Origin: Pseudomonadota bacterium
GTDB taxonomy: Bacteria > Pseudomonadota > Gammaproteobacteria > Steroidobacterales > Steroidobacteraceae
NCBI GenBank assembly: GCA_021805275.1
Contig: JAJZFQ010000045.1
Location: 1 to 16,154, forward strand
Direction: 5' to 3'
Length of the DNA stretch: 16,154 nucleotides
Shown: positions 8,235-13,906 of the stretch, one piece after another
Numbering within the stretch: the first letter of the stretch is position 1
How the letters are laid out: every line of letters starts with the position of its first letter
Position numbers and translations under genes: made by a program
The notes under the pieces: generated by a model
Database searches by the model: none
What the model saw: only the letters and a program-made list of their open reading frames with translations
What the model was told of the DNA's origin: nothing

Positions 8235-10076
8235 ATGAACTCCGACCGTCCCCCCACCCTGCCGGCCGCGGAGTCGAATCCCCTGCCATCGCCCGAGGAC
8301 GGCCCGCTGAGCGGCGCGTGGGCCGATGCGCCGTTCGTCATCGGCGTCTCCGGGCACCGCGATCTCGACCCCGAGGAGACCGAGCGGGTGGGCGCGGCGA
8401 TCGGAGCGTTTCTCGAGCAGATCCGCGCGCTCCTGCCCGAGACCGAAATCCGAGTGATGTCCGGCATGGCGAGCGGGACCGATCTGCTGGCGGCGCGGAT
8501 CGCGCTGCAGAGCGGTCTCGGCGTCGATGCCGTCCTCCCGGGGCCTCTGCAGCACTACGCAGCGGACTTCGAACCGGCCGCGCGCGCGGAGCTCACGACG
8601 CTCCTCGCCCACCCCCAGGTGCGCTGCGCGGAGCTGCCGCTGGCGCCGGACTTCTCCGCCGAGGGGCCGCCAAGCGCCGAAGCGCTGAGCGATCTGCAGT
8701 ATCTGAACCTGACCCGAGCGCTGATCGGGCGGTGCCCTCTGCTGCTCGCGGTGTGGGATGGGGAACCCTCGGCGCTGCCCGGCGGAACGGCCGATACCGT
8801 CCTGCGCTACCTCGGCCTGCGCTCCGACCTGCGACCGCAGCACCGACCGGTGCGCATCACAGACGCGGCGGACGAGCCGGAGCCGGACGCCAAACTGGTG
8901 TTCTGGATCGCGGCGGCGCGCGATCGCGATGCGCCGCCCGAATGGGAAGCGCCGCCCGCCCCCTGCTACCTGTCGGGTCTCGGCGATGACGTGCTGCAGC
9001 GCTGGGCGTCGATGCCGCGGCGCCTCGAGGCGCAGCTCATCGACTTCAATACCTACCACCGCGATTCGCTCGAACTGCGCCAGCGCAGCGCACCCGGCCG
9101 CGCCCCGAATTCATTGCTGAACGCGCTGCCCCCGGAGGCGCTGCCGAGGGCGAGCGCCGCGCGCACCTGGCTGCAGCGCATCGATGCGCAGTACGGCCGG
9201 GCCGATGCACTCGCCGTGCACTACCAGGTGCGCTCCGATCGCCTGTTCGTCTTCTTCACGCTGACCACCTTCGCCATGGGGCTCGCCTACCTGGCGTACG
9301 ACAAGTTCGTCGCCAGCCCGGTACTGCTCATCGCCTATCTGCTGGTGCTGCTCTCGGGCCTCGGCATTTTCTTCCTGCTCGAGGGGCGCCACTGGTTCAG
9401 CAAGCACCTGATGTACCGCGCGCTCGCCGAGACGCTGCGCGTGAAGTTCTACCTCTCGGTCGCCGGTGCGGACCCGTTCGTCGACGTCGAGGACATCCTC
9501 ACGCTCGTCGGGATCAACCGGTTCGAGGGTTTCGGCTGGTTTGCCTGCGTGCTCACCGGGCTCGGCCGGCCGGCCGAGTGCCCCGCGCCCCAGGTGCACG
9601 ATCCGTCGCTCGCCGCCCTGGAATCCGCGTGGCTCGAAAGCCAGCACGACTACTTCGTCCGCAAGGTCACCCACCTCGAGTGCATCGGGCGGCGCACACT
9701 GCGCCTGCGCCGAGTCCTGTTCGCCCTCATTCTGCTCACCATCGCGGCGATCATCCTGGCCGGCCGCTCGGCGTGGGACCTACCGCTCGCGGGCGGCATC
9801 TCCCTCGGCAATGCGCTCGCGTTCATCCTGGGCCTGCCGGCCCTGGTCCTGGGGGTGTGGGAGCTGCACCAGAACAAGATGGCCGCGCGCGAGCTGCTCT
9901 GGCAGTACCGTCACCAGCTCGATCACTTTGCGCGCGCCCGTGTCCGGCTGGCCCAGACGAGCGTCCCGGCGCACCGCCGGCAGGTGCTGGCCCGCCTCGG
10001 CAAGGACTCGCTGATGGAAAGCTGCCTGTGGACCATCCACCGCTACCACCGTGAGCATGAGCCCGGCCGAGGATGA
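8235..10076 (+). CDS. SLOG-domain protein with four-TM SLATT-like membrane region
   Basis: 613 residues. Residues about 33-200 form a SLOG-type Rossmann domain: FVIGVSGHRDLDPEE (34-48, with the GHR signature), RVMSGMASGTDLLAARIAL (about 73-91), the strand AVLPGPLQHYAADF, and LLLAVWDGE. SLOG domains bind or process nucleotide-type ligands. A linker with LVFWIAAARDRD and then RADALAVHYQVRSDRLF leads to two hydrophobic hairpins: TM1 and TM2 at about 335-382 and TM3 and TM4 at about 491-541. Between and after them are soluble helical segments. This helix-then-2TM arrangement resembles SLATT-type (SMODS/SLOG-associating TM) effectors, thought to perturb membranes. The gene is divergent from the SIR2-TIR/nSTAND pair and probably belongs to the same conflict system, sensing a small molecule and acting at the inner membrane. 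No Shine-Dalgarno is visible before the ATG at 8235. The SLOG call is strong; SLATT is moderate. Confidence 0.82.
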   Translation: MNSDRPPTLPAAESNPLPSPEDGPLSGAWADAPFVIGVSGHRDLDPEETERVGAAIGAFLEQIRALLPETEIRVMSGMASGTDLLAARIALQSGLGVDAVLPGPLQHYAADFEPAARAELTTLLAHPQVRCAELPLAPDFSAEGPPSAEALSDLQYLNLTRALIGRCPLLLAVWDGEPSALPGGTADTVLRYLGLRSDLRPQHRPVRITDAADEPEPDAKLVFWIAAARDRDAPPEWEAPPAPCYLSGLGDDVLQRWASMPRRLEAQLIDFNTYHRDSLELRQRSAPGRAPNSLLNALPPEALPRASAARTWLQRIDAQYGRADALAVHYQVRSDRLFVFFTLTTFAMGLAYLAYDKFVASPVLLIAYLLVLLSGLGIFFLLEGRHWFSKHLMYRALAETLRVKFYLSVAGADPFVDVEDILTLVGINRFEGFGWFACVLTGLGRPAECPAPQVHDPSLAALESAWLESQHDYFVRKVTHLECIGRRTLRLRRVLFALILLTIAAIILAGRSAWDLPLAGGISLGNALAFILGLPALVLGVWELHQNKMAARELLWQYRHQLDHFARARVRLAQTSVPAHRRQVLARLGKDSLMESCLWTIHRYHREHEPGRG

Positions 10077-10151
10077 CCCCCTCATCCGGGCATCCGTTTG
10101 ACGTATCGTCGGAGCGGATTAACTTATTGCCGAGACCAAGACTCTGTAGTC

Positions 10152-10168
10152 GTCGGGATTCTTTACAG
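10152..10168 (+). promoter_or_regulatory. Candidate upstream activator site, PEP-CTERM gene 2
   Basis: GTCGGGATTCTTTACAG matches the GTCG-n9-ACA(C/G) pattern. Over the 19-nt frame of the dyad upstream of PEP-CTERM gene 1 I count 12 identities. It begins 80 nt upstream of the -24 GG. The activator identity is inference. Confidence 0.4.
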
Positions 10169-10198
10169 TCTTCAACTAAATGCTGAGCCGAATACATT

Positions 10199-10211
10199 TA
10201 TCTCATTGATT
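10199..10211 (-). promoter_or_regulatory. Candidate IHF site, PEP-CTERM gene 2
   Basis: The minus strand reads AATCAATGAGATA, one mismatch from WATCAAnnnnTTR. It ends 21 nt before the -24 GG and is followed by a T-rich tract. Position and orientation match the site in front of PEP-CTERM gene 1 to within 1 nt. Confidence 0.4.
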
Positions 10212-10230
10212 TTTTTATATTTAATTCGGT

Positions 10231-10245
10231 TGGCATGGGGCTTGC
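10231..10245 (+). promoter_or_regulatory. Sigma-54 promoter of PEP-CTERM gene 2
   Basis: TGGCATGGGGCTTGC fits TGGCACG-N4-TTGC with one mismatch (T for C) and exact spacing between the GG and GC dinucleotides. The predicted start is around 10257, giving a leader of about 32 nt that contains the ribosome site CAGGAG before the ATG at 10289. Confidence 0.75.
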
Positions 10246-10288
10246 TCTCTCTGGCCTGTGAAGCTAATACCCACCAGGAGTTCGGATT

Positions 10289-11050
10289 ATGAATCGCTTC
10301 TCTAAATTTGGGATCATCGCCGCCCTTGCCGGCACGATGGCCGTCGGTACGGCGTTCGCGGGCCCCGTCGAGATGGTCATCACGAGCGGCGGGCAGAGCA
10401 CGAGCTTGCTGATGGGCAACACCGGCCTTCCCTCGAGCGTGTCCTTCACCGGCTCGCTGAATGGCTGGAGCATCACCAGCGGCACCGGCGGCACCAGCTA
10501 CGCGCCGTACGTGAACAATCTGGTCGGCCTGGATCTGGGGGGCTATTCGGTCACCTGCTCCGGCGTCCCGGGCACGGGCTGCTCTTCGAGTCCGCTGACG
10601 ATCGCCATCAGTGCCACCGGCTTCACCACGCCGGTCGGCCCGAATGGTTTCGACGTCCAGTTCAGCGGTAACGTCAATGGCGGCGTCGCCACGACCTCCG
10701 CGTTCTTCGACTCCATGAACAATGGTCAGAACTACTTCTGCAACGACACCGGCTCGACGACACTCGGCAGTCTGTGTGGCTCGAGCAACATGATCGGCTC
10801 GCTCACGCTGAGCCAGCCGAGCCTCGGCATCACGACCAGCGGTGGCCCGATCGGAAACATCATCCGCTCGTACTCGCTGACGGTCGTCGATACGTTCTCG
10901 GCCAGCGCCACCGGTAACGACCCGTCCTACAGCGTCGACACCACCCTGGTGCAGGCGCCGGAGCCGGGTGCGCTCGCGATGTTCGCCGCCGGCCTCCTCG
11001 GCTGCGCGCTGTTCATCAACCGCCGCCGCCGCGCTTCGCGCCAGAGCTGA
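10289..11050 (+). CDS. PEP-CTERM sorting-domain exoprotein 2
   Basis: A predicted exported protein of 253 residues. AGGAG precedes the ATG at 10289 by about 8 nt. Residues 1-24 are a signal peptide (IIAALAGTMAVGTAFA, then GPVEM). The mature region is low-complexity Ser/Thr/Gly/Asn-rich, with Cys pairs (CSGVPGTGC and YFCND..GSLCGS) that may form disulfides; I recognise no catalytic domain. The C-terminal 30 residues (224-253) are a PEP-CTERM tag: PEPGALAMFAAGLLG, a hydrophobic helix, and NRRRRASRQS. It is predicted to be processed by exosortase and displayed with the exopolysaccharide. Expression is predicted from its own sigma-54 promoter. The tag and the following terminator are nearly identical to those of PEP-CTERM protein 3, although the mature domains do not look alike. 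The family call is firm, the function unknown. Confidence 0.9.
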   Translation: MNRFSKFGIIAALAGTMAVGTAFAGPVEMVITSGGQSTSLLMGNTGLPSSVSFTGSLNGWSITSGTGGTSYAPYVNNLVGLDLGGYSVTCSGVPGTGCSSSPLTIAISATGFTTPVGPNGFDVQFSGNVNGGVATTSAFFDSMNNGQNYFCNDTGSTTLGSLCGSSNMIGSLTLSQPSLGITTSGGPIGNIIRSYSLTVVDTFSASATGNDPSYSVDTTLVQAPEPGALAMFAAGLLGCALFINRRRRASRQS

Positions 11051-11123
11051 TCGGCTGATCCCAGCCCTTCACTCGGACACCCCGTGTCCCGCAGAACGGC
11101 CCCGCAAGGGGCCGTTCTCGTTT
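10958..11123 (+). repeat. Sorting-tag plus terminator cassette, copy 1
   Basis: A 166-nt direct repeat covering the PEP-CTERM codons, stop, spacer and hairpin terminator of PEP-CTERM gene 2. It aligns without gaps to 12139-12304; I counted 14 mismatches. The similarity starts at the Pro-Glu-Pro codons and continues beyond the stop codon, so it is DNA-level duplication, not only protein conservation. Confidence 0.85.
11093..11118 (+). terminator. Intrinsic terminator of PEP-CTERM gene 2
   Basis: AGAACGGCCCC pairs with GGGGCCGTTCT (11 bp) around a GCAA tetraloop, followed by CGTTT. The T-run is short. Confidence 0.75.
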
Positions 11124-11256
11124 GGGGGCATTGGTCGGCTCATCGGCTCGGTGGGCATACACCACGACCGCGCGTGCACGGGGACGTTCAGCGACTGTAG
11201 CGGGCGGCAAAGTCCACCGCCTGAGCCCCGGCACCCTCTTCCGGGCCTCATCATTC

Positions 11257-11273
11257 GTCGATTTTTTTTACAC
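11257..11273 (+). promoter_or_regulatory. Candidate upstream activator site, PEP-CTERM gene 3
   Basis: GTCGATTTTTTTTACAC fits GTCG-n9-ACAC and begins 100 nt upstream of the -24 GG. It agrees with the other two sites in GTCG, the inner T positions and the ACA end. The T-rich core also makes a chance match easier. Confidence 0.4.
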
Positions 11274-11313
11274 ACGAGCATTCCCCGTCCGTACGCTCGC
11301 GCCTCATCATCCC

Positions 11314-11326
11314 CAACTCCATGATT
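11314..11326 (-). promoter_or_regulatory. Candidate IHF site, PEP-CTERM gene 3
   Basis: The minus strand reads AATCATGGAGTTG, one mismatch from WATCAAnnnnTTR. It ends 31 nt before the -24 GG, about one helical turn further out than the sites at genes 1 and 2 (22 and 21 nt). This one lies in less AT-rich DNA and is the weakest. Confidence 0.3.
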
Positions 11327-11356
11327 CCGAAGGCACTCTGGATTTGTCGCAAATCA

Positions 11357-11370
11357 GGCACGCTATTTGC
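11357..11370 (+). promoter_or_regulatory. Sigma-54 promoter of PEP-CTERM gene 3
   Basis: GGCACGCTATTTGC matches GGCACG-N4-TTGC at all defined positions with exact spacing. The predicted start is near 11382, giving a leader of about 97 nt to the ATG at 11479 and ruling out starts further upstream. Confidence 0.8.
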
Positions 11371-11478
11371 TGCTCTGTGCTCGAGCGTGATGAGAACGAT
11401 CGTTGGGGTCGGCATCGCGCCAGGGCGATGGGCCCGAACGTGAGTCGCTCACGGTTTCAAACCTCACAGGCACGCACC

Positions 11479-12231
11479 ATGCGCAAGTTCACATCGATGG
11501 CAGTCGCAGGAATCCTCGGTCTGGCCGGCCTGCTCGCCGCCGGCGCCTCGAGCGCATCACCCATCGTTTTCCAGACGGCCTCCGGCGCCACCGCCGGTGG
11601 GAACCCCGTTTCCGCCTCGGCCAGCTTTTCCTTGAGCGGCAATATGCTGCAGATCGTGCTGACCGACAGCCAGCCCAACCCGATCACGGTGGCGCAGCTG
11701 ATCAGCGGACTGAGCTTCACGCTGAGCAACGGGCTCTCGAGCGGGTCGCTGAGCGGCAGCTCGGCGAACTTCATCCATGTGAACACCACCGGCACATTTT
11801 ACTCGGATGGCAGCGGCGCGACGACCTGGCTGCTGCAGAGCAGCACCTCCGGCTTCGACCTGTGCGAGATTTGCTACAACGTCAACGGCGGGGCCCGCGC
11901 GGCCGAACTGATCATCGGTCCGCCGGACAGTCAAGACATCTACTCCGGAGCGATGGGTAGCATCTCGGGGAACCGCCCACACAATCCGTTCATTAACCAG
12001 TCCGGCTCCTACACCCTCGACATCCCAGGGCTGAGCTCCAGCGATACGATCTCGAACGTGGTGTTCCGCTTTGGGACGACGTTTGGTCAAGTCACTTCTG
12101 ACGGTGTGTGCACGGACAACTGTGGCGGCACCAGCGTCCCGGAGCCGGGCGCGTTGGCCCTGTTCGCCGCCGGCCTCCTCGGTTGCGCGCTGTTCATCAA
12201 CCGCCGCCGTCGCGCCGCGCGCCAGAGCTGA
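11479..12231 (+). CDS. PEP-CTERM sorting-domain exoprotein 3
   Basis: A predicted exported protein of 250 residues. The ATG at 11479 is chosen because it begins a proper signal peptide (MRKFTSMAVAGILGLAGLL.., cleavage near residue 26 after SSA) and lies downstream of the sigma-54 promoter; the Shine-Dalgarno is weak (ACAGG). The mature part is a Ser/Gly-rich region with strand-like alternation (VSASASFSLSGNMLQIVLTD) that resembles many PEP-CTERM beta-sandwich exoproteins. It contains FDLCEICYNVNGGARAAEL and a late CTDNC. The tag (221-250) starts PEPGALALFAAGLLG and ends NRRRRAARQS, differing little from protein 2. It is predicted to be sorted by exosortase to the cell surface or matrix. No catalytic function can be assigned. 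A hairpin terminator follows, and the polysaccharide deacetylase gene starts 124 nt downstream of the stop. Confidence 0.9.
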   Translation: MRKFTSMAVAGILGLAGLLAAGASSASPIVFQTASGATAGGNPVSASASFSLSGNMLQIVLTDSQPNPITVAQLISGLSFTLSNGLSSGSLSGSSANFIHVNTTGTFYSDGSGATTWLLQSSTSGFDLCEICYNVNGGARAAELIIGPPDSQDIYSGAMGSISGNRPHNPFINQSGSYTLDIPGLSSSDTISNVVFRFGTTFGQVTSDGVCTDNCGGTSVPEPGALALFAAGLLGCALFINRRRRAARQS

Positions 12232-12304
12232 TCGGCGGATCCCAGCCCGTCACTCGAACACCCCGTGTCGCGCAGAACGGCCCCGTAAGGGGCCGTTCTC
12301 GTTT
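12139..12304 (+). repeat. Sorting-tag plus terminator cassette, copy 2
   Basis: Second copy of the 166-nt cassette at 10958-11123, ungapped with about 14 mismatches. Five of the mismatches lie in the spacer and terminator; the one in the terminator falls in the hairpin loop (GTAA instead of GCAA), so the stem is preserved. Confidence 0.85.
12274..12299 (+). terminator. Intrinsic terminator of PEP-CTERM gene 3
   Basis: AGAACGGCCCC pairs with GGGGCCGTTCT around a GTAA loop, followed by CGTTTT. It is the same structure as after PEP-CTERM gene 2. Confidence 0.75.
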
Positions 12305-12355
12305 TAGCCTTCCGCCCCCTGCCCTCGTCCCCCAAATCCACTACAGTGGCGCCCC

Positions 12356-13240
12356 ATGGACAGCCCCACCGCCCGCCCGCGCCCGCACGGCCCGCTCAAC
12401 GCCTTCACCATCGACGTGGAGGACTATTTCCACGTCGCCGCCTTGGCCTCGGCCGTCTCGCGCGACACCTGGTCGAGCCGCGAATGCCGCGTCGAGCGCA
12501 ATACCGAGCGGCTGCTCGGACTGCTCGAGGAGCGCGGCGTCGCCGGCACCTTCTTCGTGCTGGGCTGGGTGGCCGAGCGCTACCCTGCGCTGGTGCGGCG
12601 CATTGCCGAGTGCGGCCATGAGGTCGCCTGTCACGGCTATTCGCATCAACTGATCTACGAGCAGAGCCCGGAGGTGTTCCGGGAAGAGACCGCCCGGGCC
12701 AAGCACATGCTCGAGGAGGCGCTCGGTGAGCCGGTGCTCGGCTACCGGGCGGCGAGCTTCTCGGTCATCCGCAAGACACTCTGGGCGCTCGATACGCTGA
12801 TCGACCTGGGATTCACCTACGACTCCTCGATCTTCCCGATCCGGCACGACCGCTACGGCATTCCGGACGCCTCACCCGAGCCCGGGCACTTCACGGCGCC
12901 CTCGGGCCGCACGCTGGTGGAATTTCCGATGGTCCCGGCGAGTGTCTTCGGCACCAAGGTGCCGGTGTGCGGCGGCGGGTACTTCCGCATCTTCCCGTAC
13001 TGGCTGACGCGCGCCGGGTTGCGCCAGATCAACGGGCGTGGCCAGGCCTTCCCCTTCTACCTGCATCCCTGGGAGATCGATCCCGACCAGCCGCGCATCC
13101 GCGTCGGTGCGCTGTCACGCTTCCGCCATTACACCAACCTGCACCGCTGCGAGGCACGACTGCACCGGGTGCTGCGGGAGTTCGCGTTCGCGCCCATGCG
13201 CGAGGTCTTGCGCGCACGCGGACTCATAGGGACCGGCTGA
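12356..13240 (+). CDS. Polysaccharide deacetylase, XrtA/PEP-CTERM-associated type (NodB fold, CE4-like)
   Basis: 294 residues, the usual length for the deacetylase found in exosortase/EPS loci. It should remove acetyl groups from N-acetylated sugars of the exopolysaccharide. Visible NodB motifs are FTIDVEDYFHV (17-27, with D20/E22/D23 for base and metal), TFFVLGWVAERYP (65-77), the metal-binding CHGYSHQ (H93 and H97), GYRAASFSV (R131), the substrate-loop motif CGGGYFRIFP (206-215) and YLHPWEID (H237). The DVEDYFHV opening together with CGGGYFR and LHPWEID is, from memory, diagnostic of the XrtA-linked subfamily. There is no signal peptide, so it is probably cytoplasmic or peripherally acting. 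No Shine-Dalgarno precedes the ATG; a TACAGT sequence ends 8 nt upstream, so a leaderless message is possible. It stands alone rather than next to the exosortase and glycosyltransferase genes that usually accompany it. Confidence 0.9.
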   Translation: MDSPTARPRPHGPLNAFTIDVEDYFHVAALASAVSRDTWSSRECRVERNTERLLGLLEERGVAGTFFVLGWVAERYPALVRRIAECGHEVACHGYSHQLIYEQSPEVFREETARAKHMLEEALGEPVLGYRAASFSVIRKTLWALDTLIDLGFTYDSSIFPIRHDRYGIPDASPEPGHFTAPSGRTLVEFPMVPASVFGTKVPVCGGGYFRIFPYWLTRAGLRQINGRGQAFPFYLHPWEIDPDQPRIRVGALSRFRHYTNLHRCEARLHRVLREFAFAPMREVLRARGLIGTG

Positions 13241-13306
13241 GGGCGCCCCCCGCGGCCTCAGCCTGATCGAGCGACGTCCATCGCTTTGAGTTGATGCGCA
13301 TACTTG

Positions 13307-13906
13307 ATGCGCATCTTGAATCTCCATGCCGGGGGAGATCTGACCCTGAAGTACCCCACGAGCGCGACCACCAAAAGGGCCGTCAACCTGAGCATCCGCG
13401 TGGATGTGCTCGAAGCGGCGCGTGCGCACGGGATCAACCTGTCCGCCGTGTTGGAGAGCGCGGCACTCTCCGTCATACACCAAGCGCGCCAACGCAAGTG
13501 GCTGGAGGAGAATCGCCAGGCCATCGCAGCCTACAATGAGCATGTCGCCGAGCACGGAGTCTTCTTGAGACGACGTGCGGGGCTTCTGATGGCTCAGTGT
13601 GACGTCTATCGCAATACCCACCCGACCACTCGGGACATTTTTCCCCTGTTGCTCGATGTACAGTCGGACCTGCTTCTGGACCTGCGCACTCGAGTCGTGA
13701 TCCCGCTCTCTCAGTCTCAGACGCTCTCCAGAGCGCCCCTGGCGACGCTCACACCGGCCCTCCGGGTGAACGGAGAACGTTATATTCTGGTCACCCCGGC
13801 GCTTGCCGGCATCGCCAAGACGCAGCTGGGCGCAAGGATTGCGGCCGTTCCCGAGGACCGGGAAACGATCGTTGCCGCCATGGATCTGCTCATCACGGGC
13901 GATTGA
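13307..13906 (+). CDS. ccdA: Fused CcdA-CcdB reading frame (type II toxin-antitoxin, frameshifted antitoxin end)
   Basis: One uninterrupted frame holds both an antitoxin and a toxin. The first part is CcdA-like: RAVNLSIRVDVLEAARAHG (ribbon-helix-helix DNA-binding part), INLSAVLESAL, WLEENRQAIAAYNEHV and EHGVF. CcdA normally ends shortly after GVF with an SDxxRxF-type tail and a stop overlapping the ccdB ATG. Here the frame runs on as LRRRAGLL into CcdB. The expected tail, DDVRGF plus TGA, is present in the +1 frame at 13570-13590, so one extra base in front of it (about 13565-13569) seems to have shifted the antitoxin and joined it to the toxin. The start is also uncertain: ATG 13307 (TTG 13304 precedes it) has no Shine-Dalgarno, whereas GGGGGAG (13331-13337) sits 8 nt before CTG 13346, where family alignment would begin (KYPTSATTKRAV). 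The result may be a fusion, a decaying locus or a sequencing error. Confidence 0.7.
   Translation: MRILNLHAGGDLTLKYPTSATTKRAVNLSIRVDVLEAARAHGINLSAVLESAALSVIHQARQRKWLEENRQAIAAYNEHVAEHGVFLRRRAGLLMAQCDVYRNTHPTTRDIFPLLLDVQSDLLLDLRTRVVIPLSQSQTLSRAPLATLTPALRVNGERYILVTPALAGIAKTQLGARIAAVPEDRETIVAAMDLLITGD
13589..13906 (+). CDS. ccdB: CcdB-like gyrase-targeting toxin
   Basis: 105 residues if translated from the ATG at 13589, the start expected from the normal TGATG overlap with ccdA. It matches CcdB throughout: MAQCDVYRNT, FPLLLDVQSDLL, LRTRVVIPL, LTPALRVNGERYILVTPALAGI, LGARIAAV and a final helix ETIVAAMDLLITGD. CcdB poisons DNA gyrase. In the F-plasmid protein the last three residues (Trp-Gly-Ile) are required for killing but not for antitoxin binding; here the end is Thr-Gly-Asp, so toxicity may be reduced or lost. 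With the antitoxin stop shifted out of frame, this ATG could still be used internally or the domain could be made only as the C-terminal half of a fusion. It is chromosomal, between EPS-type genes. Confidence 0.8.
   Translation: MAQCDVYRNTHPTTRDIFPLLLDVQSDLLLDLRTRVVIPLSQSQTLSRAPLATLTPALRVNGERYILVTPALAGIAKTQLGARIAAVPEDRETIVAAMDLLITGD

Larger units (their letters stand above)
11051..11478 (+). other. Intergenic region between PEP-CTERM genes 2 and 3
   Basis: 428 nt without a supported gene. It holds the terminator of gene 2 (11093-11118), a featureless GC-rich stretch to about 11250, the candidate activator site, the IHF-like site and the sigma-54 promoter of gene 3. In the leader, CGTGAG-TCG-CTCACG (11439-11453) can form a small hairpin 25 nt before the ATG. 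An open frame crosses the region into gene 3 but carries no signal peptide at its own start. Confidence 0.7.

Noticed and set aside
6508..8238. Long plus-strand open frame antisense to the SIR2-TIR gene
   Set aside because: No recognisable motif; the minus strand has clear TIR motifs over the same bases.
8214..9059. Minus-strand open frame opposite the SLOG domain
   Set aside because: Low-complexity shadow; the SLOG motifs on the plus strand explain this sequence.
11122..11478. Upstream extension of PEP-CTERM gene 3
   Set aside because: Would bury the signal peptide over 100 residues inside the protein and place the sigma-54 promoter within the gene.
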